A DNA stretch of 64,000 nt. Source: Sinomicrobium kalidii (GTDB lineage: Bacteria; Bacteroidota; Bacteroidia; Flavobacteriales; Flavobacteriaceae). The notes below the pieces were generated by a model that had not been told where the DNA came from, made no database searches, and saw only the letters and a list, made by a program, of their open reading frames with translations. Below are positions 34,368-43,618 of this stretch, one piece after another. The stretch is taken from contig NZ_CP089211.1 in the NCBI RefSeq assembly GCF_021183825.1, forward strand, positions 2,542,001-2,606,000, written 5' to 3'. Position 1 is the first letter of the stretch; every line of letters begins with the position of its first letter. The translations under genes and the position numbers were made by a program.

Positions 34368-35579
34368 TTAAAAATCGTCGGTGTACTCCGGGTACAAAAA
34401 GTTGTTGTAAGGAAACCGGGTAACATGGATCTTCCGGACTTCCTCATAAACCTTTTTCCTGAACTCCGACAGGTTTTCCTTGTTTAAGGCAGATATAAAC
34501 AATGCCTGCCCGTTCATCCGGTTCATCCATGTATGTTTCCAGTCGTCTATGGTAAAGTGTTTTGCCGATTTTTCGGTGGCAAGATCGTCCGGAGCTATGG
34601 TCTCGTGAGTATACTGGTCAATCTTGTTGAATACCATAAGGGTGGGTTTGTCTGATGTGTCTATTTCCGATAGTATCTGGTTTACCGAGGCAATGTGTTC
34701 CTCAAAGTTGGGATGCGAAATATCGACAACATGCAGCAGAAGGTCGGCTTCCCTCACCTCGTCAAGCGTACTTTTGAACGATTCCACCAGTTGTGTGGGC
34801 AGTTTACGGATAAACCCTACGGTATCGCTCAGCAGAAACGGCAGGTTGCCTATAACCACCTTTCGGACCGTGGTGTCCAGCGTGGCAAAGAGTTTGTTTT
34901 CGGCAAACACATCGCTTTTGCTTATCACGTTCATCAATGTGGATTTCCCTACGTTAGTATACCCAACCAGTGCTACCCTTACCAGTGCTCCGCGGTTTCC
35001 GCGCTGGGTGGCCATTTGCTTGTCAATGGTGGCCAGTTTCTTTTTCAGCAGGGAAATGCGGTCGCGTACAATACGGCGGTCGGTCTCGATCTCGGTTTCC
35101 CCCGGACCACGCATCCCGATACCACCACGCTGCCGCTCAAGGTGGGTCCACAATCCCGCCAATCGCGGGAGCAGGTATTCGTATTGTGCCAGTTCCACCT
35201 GCGTCCGGGCATAGGAGGTCTGGGCCCGTTGGGCAAAAATATCCAGGATGAGGCTGGTACGGTCCAGTATCTTGCAGCGAAGTATTTTCTCTATGTTCTT
35301 TTGCTGGGCCGGGGAAAGCTCGTCGTCAAAGATCACCGTGCCTATTTCGTGTGTTTTTACAAAGGCTGCAACATCTTCCATTTTTCCCTTGCCGATAAAG
35401 GTCTTCGGATTGGGGATGTCTATTTTTTGTGTAAAACGTTTCACAACTTCACCCCCGGCAGTATAGCTAAGGAATTCCAGTTCATCCAGGTATTCGTTAG
35501 ACTTCTCCTCATCCTGCTCCTGGTTTATCACACCAATGAGCACTACTTTTTCATAATTTAAGGTCTTTTTTTCCAGCAT
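34368..35579 (-). CDS. hflX: GTPase HflX
   Basis: The 403-residue GTPase has the HflX N-terminal domain (about 1-170, with FDDELSPAQQKNIEK, RTSLILDIFAQRAQT and GIGMRGPGETEIETDRR) and a G-domain with G1 GYTNVGKS, G3 DTVGF and G4 NKID. HflX binds the 50S subunit and splits or rescues stalled ribosomes under stress. A TACCTTTG box at 35696-35703 on the minus strand might be its promoter. Isolated gene between two convergent/divergent neighbours. Confidence 0.95.
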   Translation of the reverse strand: MLEKKTLNYEKVVLIGVINQEQDEEKSNEYLDELEFLSYTAGGEVVKRFTQKIDIPNPKTFIGKGKMEDVAAFVKTHEIGTVIFDDELSPAQQKNIEKILRCKILDRTSLILDIFAQRAQTSYARTQVELAQYEYLLPRLAGLWTHLERQRGGIGMRGPGETEIETDRRIVRDRISLLKKKLATIDKQMATQRGNRGALVRVALVGYTNVGKSTLMNVISKSDVFAENKLFATLDTTVRKVVIGNLPFLLSDTVGFIRKLPTQLVESFKSTLDEVREADLLLHVVDISHPNFEEHIASVNQILSEIDTSDKPTLMVFNKIDQYTHETIAPDDLATEKSAKHFTIDDWKHTWMNRMNGQALFISALNKENLSEFRKKVYEEVRKIHVTRFPYNNFLYPEYTDDF

Positions 35580-35854
35580 AAAATTTAATCAACAATAAAC
35601 TACCGGCTGTTTTTAATGATTTTTTGTTTTTTTGACCATTCCCCGTTTCCTCAAACCGATAGTAACAAAATGTATACGTGGGATTTAATGGAATACAAAG
35701 GTACATAATTCCGTTCTTTTCGAGGGCTGTTGTTTACGGATTTGAACGCTGTGGCCGGAAAAAAAAGCGGACTTTATTTCTTCAGTCTTACAAAATCATT
35801 TCCGTCCCGGCTGTATAATTGTTACTTTTAGTTTTTAAAATATGTCCGTACCTT

Positions 35855-36820
35855 ATGTTTTTTAAAAAGAAACCGGCCCAAGACCTTTATACTGTAGGCT
35901 TTTACAACCTCGAAAACCTGTTCGATATCCGCAATGATCCGGAAACCCTCGATGACGATTTTACACCGGAGAGTGTTTTGCGCTGGACGAAAAAACGGTA
36001 TCGCAATAAGCTGTTCAAACTGGGGAGGGCAATATCCGATATCGGGTATAAAACGAGCCGGAGACCTCCCGTGCTGGTAGGTCTTGCCGAAGTGGAAAAC
36101 CGGCAGGTTATCGAGGCACTGCTGGAATCGCGTCGTCTGAAGGACAAAGGGTACAAACTGGTACATTACGATTCCCCGGATGAGCGGGGGATAGACACGG
36201 CTTTGATCTACCAGTCCCGCCATTTTGAAGTGACCGCTTCCGAAGCCGTGCCCCTGCTGGTAGACAATCCGGATGGCCAGCGCGATTATACCCGCGACAT
36301 ACTTCACGTTACCGGTTTGCTGAACAACCAGCGTATCCATTTGCTGGTAAACCACTGGCCTTCGCGCAGGGACGGGGATGAAGATACAGCCTATAAGCGT
36401 GTTGCCGCCGCCGGAGTGGTACACGAAATCATGGATAAGGTGAAACGGGAAGAAGAAGCCCCCGCCTTTATCATTATGGGGGATTTTAACGACAACCCGT
36501 TTTCTAAAAGTGTGAAAGAACACCTGTTATCTCCCGACCTGTACAACCCGATGGAACGATTGCATTCCCATGACAGGGGGAGTGCCAATTACAATTTTAA
36601 ATGGAGTTTATTTGACCAGATATTGTTCTCCCGTGATTTCTTTGTGGAAAAGAAAGGGACCCATAGTTTTGCCCATGCAGATATTTTCGACAAACGGTTT
36701 CTCAGGGAATGGTCGGGGAAGTTTAAAGGAACGCCTTTCCGCACCTATGCAGGGAGGAGGTATTTCGGGGGGTATAGCGATCATTTCCCGGTATATGTGC
36801 AGCTGAAACTAAATGTGTAG
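35855..36820 (+). CDS. Endonuclease/exonuclease/phosphatase family protein
   Basis: The 321-residue protein (ATG at 35855; a TTG at 35819 lies upstream in frame) has the EEP fold: TVGFYNLENLFD (metal-binding Asn/Glu), VGLAEVENRQVIEALL, DTALIYQSRHF, VNHWPSR, MGDFNDNP (catalytic Asp/Asn) and GGYSDHFPVYVQL (catalytic His). No signal peptide is seen. Such proteins cleave phosphodiester bonds of nucleic acids or lipids; the substrate cannot be told. It overlaps the convergent exonuclease gene by 12 bases. Confidence 0.85.
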   Translation: MFFKKKPAQDLYTVGFYNLENLFDIRNDPETLDDDFTPESVLRWTKKRYRNKLFKLGRAISDIGYKTSRRPPVLVGLAEVENRQVIEALLESRRLKDKGYKLVHYDSPDERGIDTALIYQSRHFEVTASEAVPLLVDNPDGQRDYTRDILHVTGLLNNQRIHLLVNHWPSRRDGDEDTAYKRVAAAGVVHEIMDKVKREEEAPAFIIMGDFNDNPFSKSVKEHLLSPDLYNPMERLHSHDRGSANYNFKWSLFDQILFSRDFFVEKKGTHSFAHADIFDKRFLREWSGKFKGTPFRTYAGRRYFGGYSDHFPVYVQLKLNV

Positions 36821-37522
36821 GATGGCATCTTCGGGCAGGATGTCCTCTCCCCGGAACCGTAAAAACACCTGTGCCGTGGCTACCACATCCTTTTCACAGT
36901 ACGTTATTATCTTGTCAATGTCTTTTTCCTCGTAGAAAACGTCCCTTACCTGGCTGCCGTCAATATCGTCTTTGGGCGAGGGGACATTGAGAATATTGGT
37001 CAGGAGTTTCAGGGAAGTAAAGTGTTTGTAGTCACCGAATTTCCACAGTTCCATTGTGTCCAGGTGCGGCACTTCCCAGGGTTTTTTACCGAAAAGGTTC
37101 AGTTTGAAGGGAATTTGTATGCTGTGGATGATCATACGGCGGGCAATATACGGAAAGTCGAATTCTTTTCCGTTGTGTGCACACAGAAGGTGATAAGGCT
37201 GGCTGAAATGTCCTTCCAGCAGGTTTTTGAATTCGGTAAGCAGTTTTTGCTCTTCGCCGTAAAAGGAAGTGGTACGGAACTGTCTGTCATTTCCTTTGGA
37301 ATAAAAATACCCTACGGAAATACATATTATTTTCCCGAATTCCGCCCAGATCCCTGCCCTGTCATAAAATTCTTCCGGACTGTAATCGTCCTTTCGCTGG
37401 TAGGCTGTTTTTTGTTCCCAGAGGTCCTGTTCTTCACTTGTCAACCGGCTGAAATTTTCCTTTTGGGGAACAGTTTCGATATCCAGAAAAAGAATATTTT
37501 CGATGTTGATCTTTTGTAACAT
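36809..37522 (-). CDS. DnaQ-like 3'-5' exonuclease (PolB-type proofreading fold)
   Basis: The 237-residue protein has the three exonuclease motifs of the DEDDy class: LFLDIETVP (ExoI, Asp and Glu), HNGKEFDFPYIARR (ExoII, Asp) and YCEKDVVATAQ (ExoIII, Tyr and Asp). It is free-standing, without a polymerase domain, like other predicted ribonuclease H-like 3'-5' exonucleases of Bacteroidota. DNA repair is the likely role. It follows the serine hydrolase gene with a 1-base gap, and the two probably form an operon. Confidence 0.88.
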   Translation of the reverse strand: MLQKINIENILFLDIETVPQKENFSRLTSEEQDLWEQKTAYQRKDDYSPEEFYDRAGIWAEFGKIICISVGYFYSKGNDRQFRTTSFYGEEQKLLTEFKNLLEGHFSQPYHLLCAHNGKEFDFPYIARRMIIHSIQIPFKLNLFGKKPWEVPHLDTMELWKFGDYKHFTSLKLLTNILNVPSPKDDIDGSQVRDVFYEEKDIDKIITYCEKDVVATAQVFLRFRGEDILPEDAILHI

Positions 37523-37523
37523 G

Positions 37524-38678
37524 TTATGTTTGGTTTAACATTGTAAAGGCTTCATCAATATAGGTATAAAAGTCACTGCTGTGCGGATCATCCCCGGTGC
37601 GTTTGGCTTTGCGATGGCCGAGCCGGACAATAATAAGATCGTCTTCCGGGATTACAATAACATATTGCCCGAGATGCCCGCGCATGTAAAAAATATCCTT
37701 GTTTTTGTAATTGCTGAGCCAAAAACCGTAACCGTATTGCGGAGTGTCCGGGAATCGCGGTGTTACAGATCTGGCAATAAAAGCGGAGTCGAGCAATTGT
37801 TTTCCGTTCCATTTGCCGTGGTCCTTATACAATTTTCCGAAGCGGGCAAAATCCCTGGCATTGCCGGCCACACAGCAATAGGCTTTTTCCATGCCGTATT
37901 TTTCGCTGTCCAGTTGCCATAAGGCATTGTTTTCAGCTCCCAGGGGTTTCCAGAAATTATCGGAAAGGTAGGCAGACAGTGTTTGCCCGGTGGCTTTTTC
38001 CAGTACCATGGCCAGCAGTTCCGTGTTGCCGCTCAGGTATTTGTAGGATTGTCCCGGTTCTTCCACTACTTTCAGCCCGAGGATAATATCGCGAAGGTTG
38101 TCGTCAAAATAGGCCCTGGTGGTAATGGAGAACGGACTGTAATACGATTCGTCCCAGTTGAGTCCGCTTGACATGGATGAGAGGTCGCCTACCGTTAAAC
38201 GGGCAGCCATGCCTTCGGAAAATTCAGGAAAAAAATCACTTACCGGCTGGTCCAGGCTTTTTATTTTACCTTCCGTAATGGCTTTACCCAGCATCGCCGA
38301 AACCATGCTTTTGGCCATGGAAAAAGAGTTGCTTTTGGAGTTTTTGTCATAACTCTCGTAATATTGCTCATACCATATGCTGTCATTTTTGATAATTGCA
38401 AAAGCAACGGTACCCATTTCTTTGTGGAGGGCCTGTAGCTTTTCGGTGGGGTCAACTTTGTTGTAATCCCGGTGCAGAGGCCAGGGTTGCGGATCACCTT
38501 TTTCGATAATACGATTGTCAAAAACAGTGTAGTCGTTCAGGTAAGCTGTGGTATGCCCCGTACCGTAAACATTGATAACGGCCTTGATGAGATAATCGTA
38601 ATTAAACAGGTACAGAGAAACGATGAGCAGGATAACAAGGGCGATGAGCCATTTGAAAAATATCTTGAGGAATTTCAT
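37524..38678 (-). CDS. Serine hydrolase of the beta-lactamase/penicillin-binding class C type
   Basis: The 384-residue protein has one N-terminal membrane segment (about 7-26) and a beta-lactamase fold outside the inner membrane. The active-site Ser and Lys are in SFSMAKS (SxxK), the YxN-like motif is in YKYLSGN, and the third motif appears as RGHLGQYVIV (HxG). Such enzymes act as D-alanyl-D-alanine peptidases or esterases more often than as true antibiotic-resistance lactamases. The 3' neighbour exonuclease begins one base on. Confidence 0.9.
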   Translation of the reverse strand: MKFLKIFFKWLIALVILLIVSLYLFNYDYLIKAVINVYGTGHTTAYLNDYTVFDNRIIEKGDPQPWPLHRDYNKVDPTEKLQALHKEMGTVAFAIIKNDSIWYEQYYESYDKNSKSNSFSMAKSMVSAMLGKAITEGKIKSLDQPVSDFFPEFSEGMAARLTVGDLSSMSSGLNWDESYYSPFSITTRAYFDDNLRDIILGLKVVEEPGQSYKYLSGNTELLAMVLEKATGQTLSAYLSDNFWKPLGAENNALWQLDSEKYGMEKAYCCVAGNARDFARFGKLYKDHGKWNGKQLLDSAFIARSVTPRFPDTPQYGYGFWLSNYKNKDIFYMRGHLGQYVIVIPEDDLIIVRLGHRKAKRTGDDPHSSDFYTYIDEAFTMLNQT

Positions 38679-38754
38679 GAGGACAGGTTGATTTAACGGA
38701 ATTAAAGATAATAAATTATCTGCTCCTTTTGGGGAAACCGGAGTTTTGTTAAAT

Positions 38755-39231
38755 TCAGAAAAGGGACTGCTGCTTATACGGACTTTCGTGCTCCAGCAAC
38801 CATTTTTTTCGCCATATCCCGGCCCCGTAGCCCGTCATTGAACCGTCACTTCCTATAACACGGTGGCACGGCACAATGACCCAGAGCGGATTTTTCCCAT
38901 TAGCCCCCGCTACGGCACGGATAGCCTTTACGTCGCCCAGCTTTTTGGAGAGTTCCAGGTACGACGTGGTTTTCCCGTAGGGGATTTTCAAAAGTTCGTC
39001 CCATACGCGTTTCTGAAAATCCGACCCTTCGGGGTTCAGTTTCAGGTCAAATTCCTGCCGTTTTCCTTCGAAATATTCCCTTAGTTGATAAGCACAGTCT
39101 TCCAGTACTTCAGGGATAACTTCGTCATAGGTGATATCTTCCGTATTGAGGGCGGAAACGGAAGCAATACCGTTTTCATCTCCCCGTATCCGGGCAGGGC
39201 CAAGAGGTGTTTTGATGTGTACGGTCATCAT
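38755..39231 (-). CDS. ogt: Methylated-DNA-protein-cysteine S-methyltransferase
   Basis: The 158-residue enzyme repairs O6-alkylguanine by a one-time transfer to its own Cys in VIVPCHRVIGSDG (the PCHR motif). LLKIPYGKTTSYLELSKKLG is the recognition helix region. It overlaps the upstream CNNM gene by 4 bases on the same strand, so the two are translationally coupled. Confidence 0.95.
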   Translation of the reverse strand: MMTVHIKTPLGPARIRGDENGIASVSALNTEDITYDEVIPEVLEDCAYQLREYFEGKRQEFDLKLNPEGSDFQKRVWDELLKIPYGKTTSYLELSKKLGDVKAIRAVAGANGKNPLWVIVPCHRVIGSDGSMTGYGAGIWRKKWLLEHESPYKQQSLF

Positions 39232-40304
39232 GGTTCCTCGTCTTTGTCGTTAATGATACCCAATCGCTTGGCGCGTAACTGCCAGTTCCTCCTGGCCAGT
39301 ACCTGAAGATTTTCCACGTTGTCGCTTTCATCCACGATCTCCAGGCCCAGCAGGGTTTCGATAACGTCTTCCATGGTTACCAGTCCGCTTACGGAGCCGT
39401 ATTCGTCCACGATCAGGGCAATGTGGTCCCGCTGTACGATAAAACTCTCAAAAAGCTTTGGAATAGGCAGGCTTCGCTGGATGACAAGAATGTTACGCCT
39501 GATATCGGCCAGTTTCATGTTACCATTACCGTTGATGATCTCTTCCATGACCTCGTCCTTCAGGATAAACCCGGTAATGTTGTCGGGGTTGCCTTTATAA
39601 ATAGGTATCCTGGAAAACCGGAGTTTCGGGTTGTTCTTAAAAAACTCCTCTATCGTAAGGTCTTCGGAAGCCGTTTTGATCACGGTTCTCGGGGTCATGA
39701 TATCCTTGGCCTGTACTTCGTCAAACTGCAAAAGGTTTTTGATGACCTTGCTCTCGCTTTCGTCAAAAACGCCTTCTTTTTCGGCAATGTCGGTCATCGC
39801 CGAAAAATCTTCCCTGCTGAAAACCGATTCATGTGTATGCTTTCCGCCTATGAGCCTTGTAGCAAGGCGAAGTGTCCACAGGATGCCGGTGTAATGCAAT
39901 GGGAATATAATGATATTGAGGGCTTTGGAGGTAAAGTTTGCCAGTTGTTTCCAGAATGTAGCCCCTATGGTTTTCGGAATGATCTCCGATACTACCAGGA
40001 TCAGCACGGTCATTATTGCCGAAACAATTCCCACGGCATTGTTACCGCTGCCGAATGTTTTCTCCGCCTGTACCCCTACCAGGATGGCTCCTACCGTGTG
40101 GGCCACGGTATTCAGGGTGAGGATGGCTATCAGCGGTTTGTCCACGTCGTTTTTAAGAGCCTCCAGATTATTTGCATAGCTTTTTCCTTCCTGTTTTTTC
40201 AGATTTATAAAAGTGGGGTTAACACTTAGTAAAACAGCCTCCAGTACGGAACACAGGAAGGAAAAAAATATGGATATGGTGGCGTAGAAAATTAATAAGG
40301 CCAT
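39228..40304 (-). CDS. CNNM/CorC family membrane protein with CBS domains
   Basis: The 358-residue protein has an N-terminal DUF21/CNNM domain (about 1-165; SFLCSVLEAVLLSVNP and VLILVVSEIIPKTIG) and two CBS domains (about 185-320; DIMTPRTVIKTAS, FSRIPIYKGNPDNITGFI, IVDEYGSVSGLVTMEDVIETLLG). It lacks the CorC_HlyC C-terminal domain that GldE at 22798-24120 has. The family binds Mg2+-ATP in the CBS pair and exports or senses Mg2+ and other divalent ions. Coupled by 4-base overlap to ogt. Confidence 0.9.
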   Translation of the reverse strand: MALLIFYATISIFFSFLCSVLEAVLLSVNPTFINLKKQEGKSYANNLEALKNDVDKPLIAILTLNTVAHTVGAILVGVQAEKTFGSGNNAVGIVSAIMTVLILVVSEIIPKTIGATFWKQLANFTSKALNIIIFPLHYTGILWTLRLATRLIGGKHTHESVFSREDFSAMTDIAEKEGVFDESESKVIKNLLQFDEVQAKDIMTPRTVIKTASEDLTIEEFFKNNPKLRFSRIPIYKGNPDNITGFILKDEVMEEIINGNGNMKLADIRRNILVIQRSLPIPKLFESFIVQRDHIALIVDEYGSVSGLVTMEDVIETLLGLEIVDESDNVENLQVLARRNWQLRAKRLGIINDKDEEP

Positions 40305-40381
40305 TTGTTCTTCTTGGTTTTAACAAATGCTAATTTAGGAAATTAAAACCGGTTTGGAAGTGATATGGCAAAAGGGAAAGG

Positions 40382-40410
40382 AAAAAACTGCCCGGAATAC
40401 TTCCGGACAG
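40382..40410 (-). terminator. Intrinsic terminator of the hypothetical gene at 40427-40897
   Basis: CTGCCCGGAA and TTCCGGACAG pair with one mismatch, followed on the minus strand by T6. It lies 17 bases past the stop codon. Confidence 0.85.
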
Positions 40411-40426
40411 CTTTTATACAAGGTAT

Positions 40427-40897
40427 TTATGAAAGCTGTGTATTCAGGAACCGTACGAAACGGTCGGTTTCGTATAAAATGGCTTCTGCTTCCAGCGGGT
40501 TTTCATAAGAATCGTCGTATACGCTGATCTGGAGGGGTTTTCCCTGGCTTTTTTTATGGAAACTAATGGAAATGTCCCGGAGAATGGTTTTGTAATTGTC
40601 GTTCCTATACCCGGATTTTTGCAGTATACAGGAGTCGAAATCCCGAAGGTCTATAATGTCGAAACGCTTTTGTTTCGTGTGATAATTCAGCAGTTTTTTT
40701 TCACTATTATCCAGGACAAACACCTGGGAACCTATGGCTTCCCTGCTCAGGTTTTTGATGTTGTGCTCGGCACAGATCTTATTGATATTCGCGTTCAGCT
40801 TTTTCTTTTTCCTGTTTTCCTTGGTCAGGATATAAATCACGGGGGCCATGAAGACCAACAGGAATGCAAGCCCCATTTCAAGAGATATGAAATCCAT
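40427..40897 (-). CDS. Hypothetical membrane-anchored protein
   Basis: The 156-residue protein has a single N-terminal membrane helix (about 5-23) followed by a Lys-rich stretch (KENRKKKKLN) and a soluble cytoplasmic domain with KRFDIIDLRDFDSCILQKSG and LEAEAILYETDRFVRFLN. I do not recognise a named family. Its own terminator and moderate codon usage like neighbours suggest a real gene. No operon partner. Confidence 0.65.
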   Translation of the reverse strand: MDFISLEMGLAFLLVFMAPVIYILTKENRKKKKLNANINKICAEHNIKNLSREAIGSQVFVLDNSEKKLLNYHTKQKRFDIIDLRDFDSCILQKSGYRNDNYKTILRDISISFHKKSQGKPLQISVYDDSYENPLEAEAILYETDRFVRFLNTQLS

Positions 40898-40993
40898 TTC
40901 TATGTTTTTTTAATTGAATTTATGATACGGTGTATTTCCTTTTAATGTTATTGACATTCAGGTTAATACTGGTCAGGAAGGAAGAAGTGCGTA

Positions 40994-41353
40994 TCAATAA
41001 AAAAAGTGAAATGGAAATAGTAATTGCGCTATACGGTGTTTGAGGTCTTTGGGTTTTCCGGTGTGAAATGCTTCGAAAATACGGAGGGGGAGGCACGGTA
41101 ATCCGTAATAGGTAAACTGTGGTACGGGCAACCCGTAAGACAGGTTTTTGATATCACCCCCTAAAAGGGTGCGTGACAATTCTTCCTCTGCCAGCAGACC
41201 GGATGGAGCTGTAGCTTTGGCAATGCTGTAGGAGGTATAGTTTCCGGCCTTTGCCTTAACAGTTGCAATTTCGGAAGCCGTTCCCCACAGGGCACATAGC
41301 CATAATAAAACAAAGGCGAGAGAAACGTATATTTTGTACCGTTGTTTTTTCAC
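40994..41353 (-). CDS. Hypothetical exported protein
   Basis: A 119-residue frame with a signal-like N-terminus (KKQRYKIYVSLAFVLLWLCALWG) and no recognised family. The central part is rich in Ala, Gly and Thr and the tail is aromatic (LLFPFHFFY). It fills an otherwise unassigned 500-base stretch with the same orientation as the gene before it. It could be a lineage-specific secreted peptide or a non-coding frame. Confidence 0.4.
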   Translation of the reverse strand: MKKQRYKIYVSLAFVLLWLCALWGTASEIATVKAKAGNYTSYSIAKATAPSGLLAEEELSRTLLGGDIKNLSYGLPVPQFTYYGLPCLPLRIFEAFHTGKPKDLKHRIAQLLFPFHFFY

Positions 41354-41528
41354 GCTGCAAAATTACGCTGAATACCGCGGAGCAAAAGCCAAATCGAAGT
41401 TAAAATTTTAAGTAATTTGTACGAAAAATCCAGGGTAAGAAGGGATTTTGGACTTTTGGCGTATTCTTTTTGTTTTTCATAAGGTGTTTTTACTATTTTT
41501 ATTCGCCATACCCCAACGGGCATTTTTC

Positions 41529-42584
41529 ATGAAAAAAAGAAAACATCTTCCCTATTGTCTTAATTGTCGGACCGAATTGACTGAAAAGGACAACTATTGT
41601 CCGGTATGCGGTCAGGAAAACCTGGACCGGAAAGTACCACTGGGTATATTTATGGCCGACTTTTTTTCCAATTATTTAAGTTTTGATTCTACCTTTTTCA
41701 GGACGGTTCCGGTCTTTTTGTTCAGGCCGGGGAAGCTGACAAATACGTATAACGAGGGAAAAAGAAGGGCATATCTGAATCCCATTCGCCTGTACCTGGT
41801 GATGTCCCTGTTCTATTTCTTTGCAGTGAGCCTTATTGTGCCCCGCAACTTTTTTGATCAGGTCATGGCCGGAGATTATATGGGGGCATTTTTAGATGAA
41901 TCCATGCAACAGTCTGAAATAAGAAATTCGTTGAGTGCGCAGGAACAAATGGAGCTGGATAGTGTGATACGGCTTACAAAAGAAAACAACCTCAATATTG
42001 TATATAATTTGGATAGCATAACAGGAAAAATGGCTGATACGGCTTCAGGCAAATTGGGCTGGAAAGAATTGAAGCTAATGGCACAGGACCCGTTGGTATC
42101 CGATAGCACTTTTGCCGGTGTTATGAAGAAGAACGAACTGAAAGTATTTGATTTCCTGGACATGAAACAGCAGCGGAATTTCGTGGCGAATTCCAATTTG
42201 TTCATGGTGGGCTTTGCACGGAACCTGCCTGTAATGATGCTTTTTCTGCTGCCCTTTTTTGCACTGATCCTGAAGCTGCTGTATATACGCAGACCGTGGT
42301 ATTATGTGGAACATCTTATCCACGGCCTGCATGTACATTGTTTTGCCTATCTCATTTACGGCATCGCGATTGTCCTGATCTATTTTAAACTGGGAAATGC
42401 CTGGTGGATAGGTACGATCTCGTTTTTAGCGGTGTCTCTTTATACCTTTGTGTCTGTGTTAAAGGTATACCGGCAGGGATGGTTTAAGGCGCTCATAAAG
42501 TTCAATATACTGGGATTTACCTATTTTTTTCTTTTCTGGATAGCCCTGATTTATGAACTGTATATTTCCCTGTTGGTCCTGTGA
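41529..42584 (+). CDS. DUF3667 family zinc-ribbon membrane protein
   Basis: The 351-residue protein (ATG at 41529; an in-frame TTG upstream is less likely) starts with a zinc-ribbon of two CxxC motifs (CLNC...CPVC) and then DFFSNYLSFDSTFFRTVPVF and FRPGKLTNTY, the DUF3667 signature. At least five membrane helices follow (the first around RLYLVMSLFYFFAV), with a charged cytoplasmic or periplasmic loop of about 95 residues between helix 1 and 2. Function unknown. It converges on hemB. Confidence 0.85.
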   Translation: MKKRKHLPYCLNCRTELTEKDNYCPVCGQENLDRKVPLGIFMADFFSNYLSFDSTFFRTVPVFLFRPGKLTNTYNEGKRRAYLNPIRLYLVMSLFYFFAVSLIVPRNFFDQVMAGDYMGAFLDESMQQSEIRNSLSAQEQMELDSVIRLTKENNLNIVYNLDSITGKMADTASGKLGWKELKLMAQDPLVSDSTFAGVMKKNELKVFDFLDMKQQRNFVANSNLFMVGFARNLPVMMLFLLPFFALILKLLYIRRPWYYVEHLIHGLHVHCFAYLIYGIAIVLIYFKLGNAWWIGTISFLAVSLYTFVSVLKVYRQGWFKALIKFNILGFTYFFLFWIALIYELYISLLVL

Positions 42585-42622
42585 CAACCTTTTCGATGGT
42601 CATCCGAAATGACAAAACCGGG

Positions 42623-43615
42623 TTATCTGTTTAACAATTTGACCGCATCTTTGGCAAAATATGAGGCTATGATGTCGGCCCCGGCGCGTTTTATGGCAGT
42701 AAGTTGTTCCAGTATCACGGCGTCGTGGTCCAGCCAGCCTTTTTCGGCTGCGGCCTTTATCATGGCATACTCACCGCTCACCTGATAGACTGCCACAGGG
42801 ACATCGAATTCATTTTTAATATCTCTTACAATGTCGAGATAGCAGAGTCCGGGCTTCACCATGACGATATCGGCGCCTTCGTCAATGTCCATTTCGGTTT
42901 CACGAAGTGCTTCTATGCGGTTACCGTAATCCATCTGGTAGGTCTTTTTGTTTTTGGGAACATCTTTCCGGTCTACAGGGGCGGAATCGAGAGCATCCCG
43001 GAATGGCCCGTAAAAAGCGGAGGCATATTTGGCGCTGTAACTCATAATGCCGGTGTCGGTATACCCTTCTTCTTCCAGGGCTTCACGGATGGAGAGAATA
43101 CGCCCGTCCATCATATCGCTGGGGGCTACAAAATCGGCCCCGGCCTGTGCATGGGAAAGGCTCATTTCGGTAAGGGCGTCTACCGATTCATCGTTCAGGA
43201 TACGTCCGTTTTCCACGATGCCGTCATGCCCGCAGGACGAATAGGGGTCCAGGGCCACATCGGTCATCACCAGCATTTCCGGAACCGTGTCCTTTACGGT
43301 TTTTATGGCTCGCTGCATGAGACCGTCGGGATTGACAGCTTCCGAACCTTTATTGTCTTTCAGGTTTTCGGGAACCTTTACAAAGAGCAGGACGGATTTT
43401 AAGCCCAGTTTCCATAATTCCCTGATCTCTTGCTCCAACAGGTCAAGGCTATAACGGTAATAACCGGGCATGGAGGCGATCTCTTCCTTTACGTTGCTGC
43501 CTTCGGTTACAAAGAGGGGTGCCAGAAAATCGTTGGGTGTAATGATGGTTTCGCGTACTAACGAGCGAATGCTTTCATTGGTTCGGAGGCGTCTATTGCG
43601 TTTTAGAGGATACAT
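42623..43615 (-). CDS. hemB: Porphobilinogen synthase (delta-aminolevulinic acid dehydratase)
   Basis: The 330-residue enzyme joins two 5-aminolevulinate molecules to porphobilinogen. The zinc-binding Cys-type region is DVALDPYSSCGHDGI, with the catalytic Lys in MSYSAKYASAFYGPFR and the second Lys in VMVKPGLCYLD. Length is normal. It is the last gene of the heme operon, 3 bases after the DUF4421 gene. Confidence 0.98.
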   Translation of the reverse strand: MYPLKRNRRLRTNESIRSLVRETIITPNDFLAPLFVTEGSNVKEEIASMPGYYRYSLDLLEQEIRELWKLGLKSVLLFVKVPENLKDNKGSEAVNPDGLMQRAIKTVKDTVPEMLVMTDVALDPYSSCGHDGIVENGRILNDESVDALTEMSLSHAQAGADFVAPSDMMDGRILSIREALEEEGYTDTGIMSYSAKYASAFYGPFRDALDSAPVDRKDVPKNKKTYQMDYGNRIEALRETEMDIDEGADIVMVKPGLCYLDIVRDIKNEFDVPVAVYQVSGEYAMIKAAAEKGWLDHDAVILEQLTAIKRAGADIIASYFAKDAVKLLNR

Positions 43616-43618
43616 ATG

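Noticed and set aside
34695..35561. Long open frame antisense to hflX (288 codons)
   Set aside because: Shadow of a conserved GTPase gene; no domain or promoter supports it.
37524..38678. Antibiotic-resistance class C beta-lactamase
   Set aside because: The motifs fit the wider serine hydrolase family; membrane anchoring and the HxG third motif do not support a true AmpC.
39423..40229. Long open frame antisense to the CNNM gene (268 codons)
   Set aside because: Shadow frame with no recognisable protein features beyond those forced by the sense codons.
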